Shown piece after piece: positions 19,299 through 28,504 of a stretch of 64,000 nt of DNA (positions within the stretch are counted from its first letter, which is position 1; each line of letters starts with the position of its first letter). The notes beneath the pieces are model-generated. The model was not told where the DNA came from. It was given only the letters and a program-made list of their open reading frames with translations, and did no database searches. The translations under genes were made by a program, and so were the position numbers. The DNA lies in assembly GCF_000380505.1 (NCBI RefSeq), contig NZ_AQYH01000006.1, positions 186,001 to 250,000 on the forward strand. The letters are read 5' to 3'. The DNA comes from Kaistia granuli DSM 23481. GTDB lineage: Bacteria > Pseudomonadota > Alphaproteobacteria > Rhizobiales > Kaistiaceae.

Positions 19299-20675
19299 AT
19301 GCTGAAAAAGCTTCTGACAGGCGGCTCCGCCGCGCTCGTCGCCGGATTGCTCGCCTCTGCGGCGCCGGCCCAGGCCGAGACGACGATCAATGTCGTCGGC
19401 TTCGGCGCCGGCTTTGCCTGGGCCGATCTGTTCGGTCCCTCGGGCACCGAGAAGACCCAGGCGCTGCTCGACTTCGAGAAGAAGGAAGGCATCGTCATCA
19501 ACATGGAATATGCCGACGAGGACGTGGCGCGCCAGAAGGTGCTGCTCGATCTCGTCAACGGCACCGGCAACTACGATCTCGTCATGCTCGGCAGCGACGG
19601 CGCCGTGCAGACTTATTCCGCCGCCGGCTATCTCGAGCCCCTCGACGGCTATGCCGACAAGGCGACCGACTATTTCGACGCCAAGAAGGTCTACGCCCCC
19701 TTCCTCGAAGCCAACCGCGTCGACGGCCAGCTCTGGGGCCTGCCCTACTACTCGTTCGGCGCCGGCGTCCTCTACCGCAAGGACATCTTCGACAAATACG
19801 GCATCACCAGCTTCCCGAAGACCACCGAGGAGCTCGAGAAGGCTCTGCAGACGGTCAAGGACGGCCTCGCCAAGGACGGCATCACCGACGTCTATCCGCT
19901 GACCATGCGCGGCGCGCCGGGCGAAGAGCCGTCGCTCGACCTGACCGGCTTCGTCTATGCCTATGCTGGCGATTCCGCCTGGTTCGAGGGCGGCGCCGAC
20001 ACGCCGGCCAAGATCAAGGAAACCGGCGCCAAGCCCGATTTCACCGGCAAGTTCAAGCCCGGCTTCGATACCTTCGTGCGCTGGTCGAAGGAGTTCGGCC
20101 CGCCCGGCATCGCGACCCACACCTGGGTCGACATGATGAACCTCTATGCCCAGGGCAAGGCCGTCGTGCTGATGCCGTCGGCGATCAACGGCTTCGCCGG
20201 TCTCGGCAGCTCCGAAGTCGCCGCCGTCAAGGAGAACAGCGTCTTCGCCCCGTCGCCCGTCGGCCCGTCCGGCAAGGCGATCCAGAGCTTCTGGACCTTC
20301 TCGGTCGGCATGAGCAAATACGCCAAGGACAAGGAGGCCGCCTACAAGGCGCTCGCCTTCCTGACCAGCCAGCCCGTGATGGAAAACTTCGCGACCCAGA
20401 TCGGCTGGCCCTACACGACCTATCCGGAAATCATGCATGGTCCGATCCTGACCGGTAAGTGGCCGAAGGAGACGCTCGACGCGATCGAGGCCTCGTTCAA
20501 CGACGCCGAACCGCATTACTTCCCCTACATCCCCGAGCTGACCGAGTTCATGGACAAGATCGGCACCGCCGCGTCGGAATCGATCTCCGGCTCGACCACG
20601 ACCGACGAGGCGCTGAACAACCTCCAGGTCTGGGCGACCGACCGCATGGAGCGGGCCGGCTACTACAAGAAGTAA
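19299..20675 (+). CDS. CUT1 sugar ABC transporter substrate-binding protein
   Basis: 458 residues, solute-binding family 1. A Sec signal peptide (KKLLTGG, hydrophobic core, APAQA then ET) ends near residue 27. The mature protein contains VVGFGAGFAWADLFGPSG, YDLVMLGSDGAVQTYSAAGY, LWGLPYYSFGAGVLYRKDIF and YAQGKAVVLMPSAINGF. It captures an unidentified sugar or polyol in the periplasm. GGGAGAT precedes the ATG. A strong hairpin follows the stop, before the first permease gene. Confidence 0.93.
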   Translation: MLKKLLTGGSAALVAGLLASAAPAQAETTINVVGFGAGFAWADLFGPSGTEKTQALLDFEKKEGIVINMEYADEDVARQKVLLDLVNGTGNYDLVMLGSDGAVQTYSAAGYLEPLDGYADKATDYFDAKKVYAPFLEANRVDGQLWGLPYYSFGAGVLYRKDIFDKYGITSFPKTTEELEKALQTVKDGLAKDGITDVYPLTMRGAPGEEPSLDLTGFVYAYAGDSAWFEGGADTPAKIKETGAKPDFTGKFKPGFDTFVRWSKEFGPPGIATHTWVDMMNLYAQGKAVVLMPSAINGFAGLGSSEVAAVKENSVFAPSPVGPSGKAIQSFWTFSVGMSKYAKDKEAAYKALAFLTSQPVMENFATQIGWPYTTYPEIMHGPILTGKWPKETLDAIEASFNDAEPHYFPYIPELTEFMDKIGTAASESISGSTTTDEALNNLQVWATDRMERAGYYKK

Positions 20676-20696
20676 CGGGTCCGTCCCGATCCCAAC

Positions 20697-20718
20697 GGGC
20701 CGGCGCTTGCGCCGGCCC
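20697..20718 (+). repeat. intergenic hairpin after binding-protein gene (operon B)
   Basis: GGGCCGGCGC and GCGCCGGCCC are perfect 10-bp arms with only TT between them. It lies between the binding-protein stop and the permease start. No T-run follows, so processing or attenuation within the operon is more likely than full termination. Confidence 0.7.
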
Positions 20719-20750
20719 TCTCTCCCCGATGGCCTGAGGTTCGCGGCAAG

Positions 20751-21605
20751 ATGTTGCAAGACTGGCGCTTTTGGTTCCTGGCTCCGATGGTGCTCGCGCT
20801 CGGAATCGTGGTGCTGTTCCCATCGGGCTATCTCGTCTGGATGAGCGTGACGCACTGGATCGTCACCGATCCCAGCGTCTATTTCGATGGCGTCCAGAAC
20901 TTCGCGACCCTGTTCAGGTCGGCGAGCTTCGCCTCGGCCGTGCAGGTGACGGCGCTCTATCTCGTGCTGTCGACGATCCTGATGCTGATCCTCGCCTTCG
21001 GACTGGCGCTGGCACTCTCCGGTCCCAATTCGCCAGGCTTCATCCGCGCCATCGTCGTCATGCCGCTGGTCATTCCGCCCGTCGTTGCCGGCTTCACCTG
21101 GCGCTTCCTGATGAATGGCGAGATGGGTTTTCTCGGCGCCTTCGTGCTGCCGAATGTCGGCATCACAACCAACATGCTGGCCAACCCGACCGGTGCGCTG
21201 ATCTCGATCGTCATCGCCGACGTCTGGAGCCGCACGCCCTTCATGTTCCTGATCTTCCTGGCGGCGCTGCAGGCGATCCCGCGCGACCACTACGAGGCGA
21301 TCCGCCTCGATGGCGCCAGCGCGCTGCAGGAATTCTGGCTTGTGACGCTGCCGATGATGCGCAGCGCCGTCGTCATCGCCCTCCTGTTCCGCGTCATCGA
21401 CGCGCTCAACACCTTCGAGCTGATCTACGTGATGACCAAGGGCGGCCCCGGCCGTTCGACCCAGACGCTGTCGCTGCTCGGCTGGAAGACCGCCTTCCAG
21501 GGCTTCGACTTCGGCGGCGCCGCCGCCCTCGGCGTCGTCATGCTGGTCGTCACGACCGTCTGCGCCTCGATCGTCTATCGCCGCTTCCTGAGGATGCCGT
21601 CATGA
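20751..21605 (+). CDS. CUT1 sugar ABC transporter permease (MalF type)
   Basis: 284 residues with six membrane spans, the first at FWFLAPMVLALGIVVLFPSG. The EAA loop that contacts the ATPase is YEAIRLDGASALQEFWLVTL-P. The late segment YVMTKGGPGRSTQTLSLLGW is characteristic of MalF/UgpA permeases. It pairs with the next permease. The stop overlaps the next start by 4 nt (ATGA), indicating translational coupling. Confidence 0.93.
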   Translation: MLQDWRFWFLAPMVLALGIVVLFPSGYLVWMSVTHWIVTDPSVYFDGVQNFATLFRSASFASAVQVTALYLVLSTILMLILAFGLALALSGPNSPGFIRAIVVMPLVIPPVVAGFTWRFLMNGEMGFLGAFVLPNVGITTNMLANPTGALISIVIADVWSRTPFMFLIFLAALQAIPRDHYEAIRLDGASALQEFWLVTLPMMRSAVVIALLFRVIDALNTFELIYVMTKGGPGRSTQTLSLLGWKTAFQGFDFGGAAALGVVMLVVTTVCASIVYRRFLRMPS

Positions 21606-22438
21606 GCCATTCGGGTCCCGCCGGACAGAATCCGTTCGCCCGCCTCGGCCGCCTGGCCTTCCTGGGCGCGACGCTGGTCTTCGTGCTGCTGCCGATCGCC
21701 TGGCTGGCGCTTGGTTCGCTGAAGACCCGCAACGAGGCCTTGGCGTTGCCGCCCAAGCTGATCTTCACGCCGGACTTCTCCGCCTACCAGAAGATCGTCG
21801 CGCAGGGCTTCCTCGGTGCTTTCGGCAACAGCCTGACCATCGCCCTCAGCAATGTCGTGCTGACGCTTCTGCTCGGTACGCCGGCCGCCTATGCGCTGAC
21901 CCGCATCCGCGGCAAGGTGCAGGACAACCTCTCCTTCTGGGTGTTGTCGATCCGCATGGCGCCGCTCTTCGCCGTCATCCTGCCGCTCTACGTGCTGTTC
22001 AAGTCGATCGGCCTGCTCGACACGCGCTTCGCCGTCTCGCTGGCGCATCTCACCATCACGCTGCCGCTCGCGGTCTGGATGCTGATGACCTATTTCCGCA
22101 GCGTGCCGGAGGATCTCGACCAGGCGGCGATGCTGGACGGCGCCACGCATCTGCAGATCCTGCTGCTCGTCATCGTGCCGATCGCCCGGCCGATGCTGGC
22201 CTCGGTCGCGATCGTCGTCTTCATCCTGTCGTGGAATGAGTTCCTGCTCGCCTTCATCCTGACCTCGCGCGGCTCGCAGACCGTGCCGGTCGCCGTGGCG
22301 TCGCTCGCCGGCACCATGTCGTTCGACTGGCCGCTGATCGCCGCCGTCTCGGTCTGCTCGATGATCCCGGCTCTGCTCTTCGTCGGCTTCGCCCAGCGCC
22401 ATATCGTCTCCGGCCTCGCCTCGGGAGCGGTGAAATGA
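21602..22438 (+). CDS. CUT1 sugar ABC transporter permease (MalG type)
   Basis: 278 residues with six membrane spans. The first span is at FLGATLVFVLLPIAWLALGS. The EAA loop is LDQAAMLDGATHLQILLLVI-VP and the FILSWNEFLLAFILTS segment is typical of MalG/UgpE. It forms the channel together with the preceding permease. Start ATG 21602 overlaps the upstream stop, and its own stop overlaps the SDR start by 4 nt. A longer frame beginning inside the previous gene is an artefact of overlap. Confidence 0.93.
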   Translation: MSHSGPAGQNPFARLGRLAFLGATLVFVLLPIAWLALGSLKTRNEALALPPKLIFTPDFSAYQKIVAQGFLGAFGNSLTIALSNVVLTLLLGTPAAYALTRIRGKVQDNLSFWVLSIRMAPLFAVILPLYVLFKSIGLLDTRFAVSLAHLTITLPLAVWMLMTYFRSVPEDLDQAAMLDGATHLQILLLVIVPIARPMLASVAIVVFILSWNEFLLAFILTSRGSQTVPVAVASLAGTMSFDWPLIAAVSVCSMIPALLFVGFAQRHIVSGLASGAVK

Positions 22439-23169
22439 GCCGCCGTCACATCGTCATCACCGGAGCTGCGCGCGGCATAGGCCGGGCGCTCGCCGAACGC
22501 TTCCTCGCCGAAGGCTGGCTCGTCACCGGCATCGACCTCGGCGGCGCGGCGCTCGCCGATTCGACCTATCGCCACGCCGTCGCCGACATCACGGACGAAC
22601 CCGCTTTCGACGCGGCGCTGGAAGCGGCATGGGACCGGACCCCGGTCTCCGCCGTCATCGGCAACGCGGCGCTGACGGACCTCGCCCATCGCGCCGCGAT
22701 CGACCTGCCCTATGCCGACTGGCAGCGCATCCTGCGCGTCAATGTCGATGGCGCGTTCCTGACCGGCCGGCTCGCCGGCCGCCGCATGGCGGCGCAGGGC
22801 CACGGCAACATCGTCTTCGTCACGTCCTCGCTCGCCTTCCTCGACCAGGCCAAGGCCGAGGACGCGCCCTATTGCACGTCGAAGAGCGGCGTCGAGATGC
22901 TGGCCCGCGTGCTGGCGCTCGAACTCGGCCCGAACGGTGTCAACGTCAACACGCTGTTCCCCTCGGTGAAAATCGATACCGGCTTCTTCGCGCACCTTAC
23001 CGAGACCGAGCGGGCCGAGCTGGCGCCGCCTTCCATCCTCGACCCGGCCGCCCTCTGGCTGGCCGGCCGCGCGCCCGGCTACCGCGGCCCGGTCTCGATC
23101 GACCAGGAACGCTACGACGCCGATCCCGCCTATCGGGCGAGCCTCACCCAGGAGGATAAAGCCGCATGA
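22435..23169 (+). CDS. SDR-family oxidoreductase (operon B)
   Basis: 244 residues. Cofactor motif ITGAARGIGRALAERFL, then the N-A-G position as GNAALTDLAHR, catalytic Ser in FVTSSLAFLD and the pair Tyr/Lys in APYCTSKSGVEML. After the core the C-terminal part is shortened and lacks the usual LxVDGG ending, reading GPVSIDQERYDADPAY instead. Coupled by 4-nt overlaps on both sides to transport and hydrolase genes, so it probably oxidises the imported polyol, sugar or aldonate. The substrate is unknown. Confidence 0.9.
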   Translation: MSRRHIVITGAARGIGRALAERFLAEGWLVTGIDLGGAALADSTYRHAVADITDEPAFDAALEAAWDRTPVSAVIGNAALTDLAHRAAIDLPYADWQRILRVNVDGAFLTGRLAGRRMAAQGHGNIVFVTSSLAFLDQAKAEDAPYCTSKSGVEMLARVLALELGPNGVNVNTLFPSVKIDTGFFAHLTETERAELAPPSILDPAALWLAGRAPGYRGPVSIDQERYDADPAYRASLTQEDKAA

Positions 23170-23930
23170 GCGAACCGATGTTCCTCGACGCCGGCCGCGC
23201 CACGCTGCCGGAAATCGAACGCTTCATCGAGCGCGTGCCCTTCGCCATCCTGCCCGTCGGCTCGACCGAGCAGCATGGCCCGCACCTGCCGACCAACACC
23301 GACACGCTGATCGCCGAACGGATGGCACTCGAGATCGCCAAGAAGAGCTGTGGGCTGGTCCTGCCGGCGGTGCCGCTCGGCTATGCCTGGGTCTGGCGCG
23401 ACGTGCCGGCGACGCTGACGCTGCGCTTCGACACCTATATGCGCATGATCCGCGACGTCGCCGAGAGCCTCGACCGCTGGGGCATCCACGCCGTCTACGT
23501 CGTCTCGGGCCATGGCTCCAACCCGCAGCCGATCAAGCATGCGCTGCGCGAGCTGATCCACGACCAGCTCGACATCAAGATGCTCTACGGCATGTATGGC
23601 GGCCTCAAGGAGATGCTCGCCGAGGCCGACAGCAAGCCCTGGCACGACGACATCCACGCCGAGGAAATCGAGACTTCACTGATGCTGGCGATCGCGCCGG
23701 AACTGGTCCACATGGACCGCGCTGCGGCCGACTATCCGCCGGTGCCGCCCGACTACGGCAAGTCGGAGCTCTCGATGGGAAATTTCATGCGTACCGGTGT
23801 GTTCGGCGACCCGACATCGGCCACCGCCGAAAAGGGTGAGCGCTGGATTTCGCTTGCCGCCGACCGTTCCGCCACCCTCTGGCAGGGCTTTCTCGCCCGG
23901 CACGGCCTGATCCCAGGAGAAGACAAATGA
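23166..23930 (+). CDS. creatininase-family amidohydrolase
   Basis: 254 residues. The metal-binding pattern of the family is intact: Glu35 and His37 in STEQHGPHLPTNTD with Asp46, His116 in VVSGHGSNPQ, and the HAEEIETS motif (Glu167). Creatininase-fold enzymes open cyclic amides or hydrolyse formamides and related N-glycosidic or peptide bonds with two divalent metals. Here it is embedded between an SDR and a phosphotriesterase-family gene in a sugar-transport operon, so the true substrate is probably a cyclic or amide sugar derivative, not creatinine. Overlaps of 4 nt on both sides. Confidence 0.88.
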   Translation: MSEPMFLDAGRATLPEIERFIERVPFAILPVGSTEQHGPHLPTNTDTLIAERMALEIAKKSCGLVLPAVPLGYAWVWRDVPATLTLRFDTYMRMIRDVAESLDRWGIHAVYVVSGHGSNPQPIKHALRELIHDQLDIKMLYGMYGGLKEMLAEADSKPWHDDIHAEEIETSLMLAIAPELVHMDRAAADYPPVPPDYGKSELSMGNFMRTGVFGDPTSATAEKGERWISLAADRSATLWQGFLARHGLIPGEDK

Positions 23931-24853
23931 CTGAAATCATGACCGTCAACGGGCCGATCACGCCCGACCAGCTCGGCATCACCGATTATCACGAGCATCT
24001 CTATGTCGAGCCGCCGACCTGGCTGCATAGCAAGGACCCCGACTTCGCGCTCGACTCGGTTGAAAAGTCGGCCGAAGAGCTGCAGAGCTTCGCCAAGGCC
24101 GGCGGCCGCACCCTCTGCGAACTGACCGCCGTCGATTTCGGCCGTAACGTCGGCAAGATCAAGGCGATCGCCGACAAGGTGCCCGAGGTCAACGTCATCA
24201 TGACCGCCGGCTACAACCGGCCGCATTACATGGGCCGCTGGGGCCATGCCGTCGCTGAAGCCGACATGATCCGCGACACGGTGCGCGACCTAACGGTCGG
24301 CATCGACGGCACCGACATCAAGGCCGGCATCATCAAGTGCGGCACGGAATACAATAATTTCAACGAGATGGGTCAGAAGCTCGTCCGTGTCGCCGCCGCC
24401 GCCTATCGCGAGACCGGCCGACCGGTGATCACCCACACCACCGCCGGCACGATGGGCTACGAGCAGTCGGACCTTCTGATCGAGCAGGGCGTCGACGCGC
24501 ACCGCATCGCGCTCAGCCACATGGACCGCAATCCCGACGCCCCCGAACACAAGCGCATCGCGGCGATGGGCGTCTATATTGGCTATGACAGCTTCGGCAA
24601 GTCGAAATACGGCCCGGAAAGCCGCCGCGTCGCGCTGCTGCGCGACATGATCGATAGCGGCTACGGCCAGCGCCTGCTGATCGGTAACGATCTCGGCCGG
24701 CCGAGCTACTGGCGCGCCTATGGCGGCGGCCCCGGCCTCGACTTCGTGCTTACCTCGTTCCGCGCCCGCTTGCTGCAGGAAGGCTTCACCGAGGCCGAGC
24801 TGACCATGCTGTTCATCGACAATCCCCGTCGCTTTTTCGCCGGCGAGCGCTGA
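23927..24853 (+). CDS. phosphotriesterase-family metal-dependent hydrolase
   Basis: 308 residues, amidohydrolase-superfamily TIM barrel. Ligands expected for the binuclear site are present: His22 and His24 (YHEHLY), Lys136 in GIIKCG (carboxylated Lys position), His169 in VITHTTAG, His197 in LSHMDRN and Asp254 in IGNDLGR. Members include lactonases and sugar-phosphate or sugar-lactone hydrolases; phosphotriester activity is rare and usually incidental. In this operon a lactonase acting after the SDR is a reasonable inference. The start overlaps the creatininase stop by 4 nt. Confidence 0.9.
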   Translation: MTEIMTVNGPITPDQLGITDYHEHLYVEPPTWLHSKDPDFALDSVEKSAEELQSFAKAGGRTLCELTAVDFGRNVGKIKAIADKVPEVNVIMTAGYNRPHYMGRWGHAVAEADMIRDTVRDLTVGIDGTDIKAGIIKCGTEYNNFNEMGQKLVRVAAAAYRETGRPVITHTTAGTMGYEQSDLLIEQGVDAHRIALSHMDRNPDAPEHKRIAAMGVYIGYDSFGKSKYGPESRRVALLRDMIDSGYGQRLLIGNDLGRPSYWRAYGGGPGLDFVLTSFRARLLQEGFTEAELTMLFIDNPRRFFAGER

Positions 24854-24859
24854 TCCGAC

Positions 24860-26353
24860 ATGCAGGCAACGCTTGGCATCGATATCGGGACCTCGGCGGT
24901 CAAGGTGGTGGTCGTCGGTGGCGACGGGTCCGTTTTGGCCCGCGCCAGCCGGCCCTATCCGACCCGCACGCCGGCCTCCGGCTTTGTCGAGCAATCGGCC
25001 GAAGACTGGTGGGCGGCGACCTGCGCCGCCTGCCGCGATGCGCTCGGGCAGGCTGACGGCACGACAATCGCCGGTGTCGGCCTGTCGGGGCAGTTGAACG
25101 GCTTCGTGCTGCTCGACGCGGAGGACCGCATCCTCGGTGAGGCGATCATCTGGCTCGATACCCGCGCGGTGGCGGAGGCACGGGATCTCGACCAGCGCCT
25201 CGGCGACCTCCTGCGCCAGCGCGCCGCCACCGAACTGAATCCGATCGCCGTGCTTTCCAAGCTCGCCTGGCTGGCGAGGCACGAGCCCGACCGGCTCGCC
25301 CGGACGCGACGCGTCCTGCTGGTCAAGGATTTCATTCTCTGGAAACTGACCGGCGTCGAGGCGACCGACCCTTCGGATGGCTCCGCCACCGGCCTGATGG
25401 ATGTCGAGACATCGAGCTGGATCGCCGAACTGGCGGACGCCGCCGGCTTCGATCCGAAGATCCTGCCGGCGATCCTGCCCGCCTGCGCCATCGCCGGCGC
25501 GGTCACGGAAGACGCCAGCGCAGCAACCGGCCTCGCAGCCGGGACGCCGGTGGTCCCCGGTGGCGGCGACGTCGCGGCCTTGGCCGTCGGCTGTGGCGTG
25601 GTGGAACCGGGCGTGCTCGGCGTCACCCTCGGCACCGCCGGCCATGTCGTGCTTTCGGAAGCCGGCCTGCCAGCCGCCCGTACGCATCGGGGCTTCTGGC
25701 ACATCAGCCACGCCGAACCGGGCCTCTCGATCTGGCTTGGTCTCGTCATGAGCGGCGGCCTCAGCCTCGCCTGGCTGCACCGGCTGCTGTCGTCCTGGCG
25801 CGACACACCGTTGAAGTTCGAGGACATGGTCGCCTTCAGCACCGAGGTTCCGCCCGGCGCGCGCGGCCTTGCCTTCGCGCCCTTCCTCGAAGGCGCCGCG
25901 ACCCCCTACTCCGCCCCGGAAGCGCGCGCAGCCTTCTCCGGCCTCTCCTCATCACATGGCGCCGCCGAGATGGTCGTCGCCGTTATGGAGGGCGTCGCCT
26001 TCAACGTCCGCCAGTCGGTCGAGATGTTCCAGGCGCTCGGTGGCCATGTCGACGAGATCCGCGTCGCCGAGGGCGGGGCCCGCGTCGACCGCTGGTGCCA
26101 GATCCTGGCCGACGTGCTGCAGCGGCCGCTGGTGCGCATCGAGGAACTCGACGCCTCCAGCGTCGGTGCGGCGCTGATGGCACAGGTCGGTCTCGGCGCC
26201 GGCACACTCTCCGACGTGGTCGGGCGCACCGTCGCGTTCGGCCAGCGCTTCGAGCCGGATCCCGGCCGCGCCCCGTCCTATGCCGAAGCCTACCGCCGCT
26301 ATCTCGACCTCGCCGGCCATACCGTCGGAATCCCGCCGCCACAGTCGGCCTAG
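24860..26353 (+). CDS. FGGY-family carbohydrate kinase (xylulokinase-like)
   Basis: 497 residues, the length of xylulokinase. N-terminal ATP-fold motif GIDIGTSAVKVVVVGGDG; catalytic-base Asp in VPGGGDVAALAVG; adenosine-site segment VEPGVLGVTLGTAG. Two substrate-site fingerprints of XylB differ: SGQMHG is SGQLNG (residues 76-81), and the usual PYLSGERTPH is PFLEGAATPY. Xylulose is therefore doubtful; another ketose, polyol or aldonate is likely. It starts 6 nt after the phosphotriesterase stop and would commit the product of that chain by phosphorylation. Confidence 0.87.
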   Translation: MQATLGIDIGTSAVKVVVVGGDGSVLARASRPYPTRTPASGFVEQSAEDWWAATCAACRDALGQADGTTIAGVGLSGQLNGFVLLDAEDRILGEAIIWLDTRAVAEARDLDQRLGDLLRQRAATELNPIAVLSKLAWLARHEPDRLARTRRVLLVKDFILWKLTGVEATDPSDGSATGLMDVETSSWIAELADAAGFDPKILPAILPACAIAGAVTEDASAATGLAAGTPVVPGGGDVAALAVGCGVVEPGVLGVTLGTAGHVVLSEAGLPAARTHRGFWHISHAEPGLSIWLGLVMSGGLSLAWLHRLLSSWRDTPLKFEDMVAFSTEVPPGARGLAFAPFLEGAATPYSAPEARAAFSGLSSSHGAAEMVVAVMEGVAFNVRQSVEMFQALGGHVDEIRVAEGGARVDRWCQILADVLQRPLVRIEELDASSVGAALMAQVGLGAGTLSDVVGRTVAFGQRFEPDPGRAPSYAEAYRRYLDLAGHTVGIPPPQSA

Positions 26354-26451
26354 ACCGCCCCAAACCCATCCGCGCCGACCGGCGGGGCCCTGCCCTCGCC
26401 GGAACGATGCCTCACGCCGACACCCCGTCGCGCCAAGACAAGGAAATCTCG

Positions 26452-26802
26452 ATGACCATCACCCGGATCGAACCCGGCCCGCGCATGAGCAACGCCGTCA
26501 TCCACAACGGCGTCGTCTATCTCTCCGGCCTGGTCGGACGCGACGGCGAGGATGTCGCGTCGCAGACGCGCGCCGCACTCGCCGATGTCGATCGCCTGCT
26601 GGCGCTCGCCGGCACCAGCAAGTCGCATCTGATCTCGGCGACGATCTGGCTCGCCGACATCCGCGATTTCCAGGCGATGAACGCCGTCTGGGACGCCTGG
26701 GTCGATCCGGCCGCCACGCCCGCCCGCGCCACCGGCGAGGCCCGCCTTGCCAAGGACAAGTACCGCGTCGAGGTGATGATCACCGCCGCCCTGCCCGGCT
26801 GA
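26452..26802 (+). CDS. RidA family protein
   Basis: 116 residues, the standard RidA/YjgF length. Segments: AVIHNGVVYLSGLVG, SQTRAALADVDRLLALAG, ATIWLADIRDFQAMNAVWDA, and ARATGEARLAKDKYRVEVMI-TAALPG, with the conserved Arg of the ligand pocket in PARATGEA. RidA hydrolyses reactive enamine/imine intermediates. Its presence at the end of this operon hints that an amine or imine arises in the pathway. AAGGAA lies 7 nt before ATG 26452; an upstream ATG at 26407 is less well supported. Confidence 0.9.
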   Translation: MTITRIEPGPRMSNAVIHNGVVYLSGLVGRDGEDVASQTRAALADVDRLLALAGTSKSHLISATIWLADIRDFQAMNAVWDAWVDPAATPARATGEARLAKDKYRVEVMITAALPG

Positions 26803-26831
26803 AGCGCGACAGGAGGCGCTCCGGGGCCCGG

Positions 26832-28460
26832 CTAGCTTGCCGGATGCAGCCCCGGCGCCTCGCTGCCGGTGCTGGCGACATATTCGGTGTAGCCGCCGCC
26901 ATATTGGTGGATGCCATCCGGCGTCAGTTCCAGCACGCGATTGGAGAGCGCCGCCAGGAAATGGCGGTCATGCGAGACGAAGATCATCGTGCCTTCGAAC
27001 TCCGACAGCGCCGCAATCAGCATCTCCTTCGTCGCCATATCCAGATGGTTGGTCGGCTCGTCGAGAACGAGGAAGTTCGGCGGGTCGAACAGCATCTTGG
27101 CCATGACCAGGCGGGCCTTCTCGCCGCCCGACAGCACGCGGCAGCGCTTGTCGATATCGTCGCCGGAAAAGCCGAAGCAGCCGGCGAGCGCCCGGAGTGA
27201 GCCCTGGCCGGCCTGCGGGAACGATCCTTCCAGCGACTCGAACACCGTCTCGTCACCGTCGAGCAGTTCCATCGAGTGCTGCGCGAAATAGCCCATCTTC
27301 ACGCTACCGCCGAGCGTCACGCTGCCCTGATCCGGCTCGGACGCCCCCGTCACCAGCTTCAGCAGCGTGGACTTTCCCGCGCCGTTGACGCCCAGGATGC
27401 ACCAGCGCTCCTTGCGCTGGACCTGGAAATCCAGCCCGGCATAGATCGACTGCGCGCCATAGCCCTTGTGCACGTTCTTGAGGCTGACGACGTCGTCACC
27501 GGAGCGCGGCGCCGGGCGGAATTCGAACTGCACGGACTGGCGGCGACGCGGCGGTTCGATCCGGTCGATCTTCTCCAGCTTCTTCACTCGGCTCTGCACC
27601 TGGGCGGCGTGGGAGGCGCGCGCCTTGAACCGTTCGATGAACTTGATCTCCTTGGCGAGCATGGCCTGCTGGCGCTCGAACTGCGCCTGGCGCTGCTTCT
27701 CGCCGAGCGCGCGCTGCTGCTCGTAGAAGTCATAGTTGCCGGCATAGGTGGTGAGCGAGCCGCCGTCGATCTCGACCACCTTGTTGACGATGCGGTTCAT
27801 GAACTCACGGTCATGCGACGTCATCAGCAAGATGCCGTCATAGCCCTTGAGGAATTCCTCCAGCCAGATCAGGCTCTCCAGATCAAGATGGTTGCTCGGC
27901 TCGTCGAGCAACATGCCGTCGGGGCGCATGAGCAGGATGCGGGCGAGCGCCACACGCATCTTCCAGCCGCCCGACAGAGCGCCGACATCGCCGTCCATCC
28001 GCTCTTCACTGAAGCGCAGCCCCGCGAGAACCTCGCGCGCGCGGCCCTCCAACGCATAACCGTCCAGTTCCTCGAAACGGCCCTGAACGTCGCCATAGCG
28101 CGCGACGATGGCGTCCATCTCGTCCATCCGGTCCGGATCCGCCATGGCGGCCTCGAGCTCGGCCATCTCGGCCGCCAGCTCGCTGACCGGCCCGGCGCCG
28201 TCCATCACCGCCGATACGGCGCTGCGGCCCGACATCTCGCCGACATCCTGGCTGAAATAGCCGATGCTGACGCCCGGATCGATCGACACCTGGCCGTCAT
28301 CCGGCTTCTCCTCACCCGTCACCATCCGGAACAGCGTGGTCTTGCCGGCGCCATTGGGGCCGACGAGGCCGACCTTCTCGCCCTTCTGCAGTCCCATCGA
28401 GGCATCGATGAACAGGATCTGGTGGCCGTTCTGCTTGCTGATGTTATCGAGACGAATCAT
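26832..28460 (-). CDS. ABC-F family ATP-binding protein
   Basis: 542 residues with two ATPase domains and no membrane span: Walker A GPNGAGKTT near residue 37 and GVNGAGKST in the second half; signatures ALSGGWKMRVALARI and VLSGGEKARLVMAKM; Walker B LLLDEPSNHLDL and LVLDEPTNHLDM. The linker between domains is charged and helical (YEQQRALGEKQRQAQFERQQ), the ABC-F hallmark. These proteins act on the ribosome (translation factors such as EttA/Uup/YbiT) rather than in transport. The start MIRLDNISK at 28460 is chosen; the longer frame reaching 29123 overlaps the AraC gene and is rejected. Confidence 0.93.
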   Translation of the reverse strand: MIRLDNISKQNGHQILFIDASMGLQKGEKVGLVGPNGAGKTTLFRMVTGEEKPDDGQVSIDPGVSIGYFSQDVGEMSGRSAVSAVMDGAGPVSELAAEMAELEAAMADPDRMDEMDAIVARYGDVQGRFEELDGYALEGRAREVLAGLRFSEERMDGDVGALSGGWKMRVALARILLMRPDGMLLDEPSNHLDLESLIWLEEFLKGYDGILLMTSHDREFMNRIVNKVVEIDGGSLTTYAGNYDFYEQQRALGEKQRQAQFERQQAMLAKEIKFIERFKARASHAAQVQSRVKKLEKIDRIEPPRRRQSVQFEFRPAPRSGDDVVSLKNVHKGYGAQSIYAGLDFQVQRKERWCILGVNGAGKSTLLKLVTGASEPDQGSVTLGGSVKMGYFAQHSMELLDGDETVFESLEGSFPQAGQGSLRALAGCFGFSGDDIDKRCRVLSGGEKARLVMAKMLFDPPNFLVLDEPTNHLDMATKEMLIAALSEFEGTMIFVSHDRHFLAALSNRVLELTPDGIHQYGGGYTEYVASTGSEAPGLHPAS

Positions 28461-28504
28461 GGGTCCGCGGCGTCTGGGAGGATCTGGAGCGGCCTTATAG
28501 CCAT

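Noticed and set aside
20771-21601. In-frame upstream extension of the MalG-type permease through the MalF gene
   Set aside because: Arg-rich, no domain, and the ATG at 21602 is coupled to the preceding stop by a 4-nt overlap.
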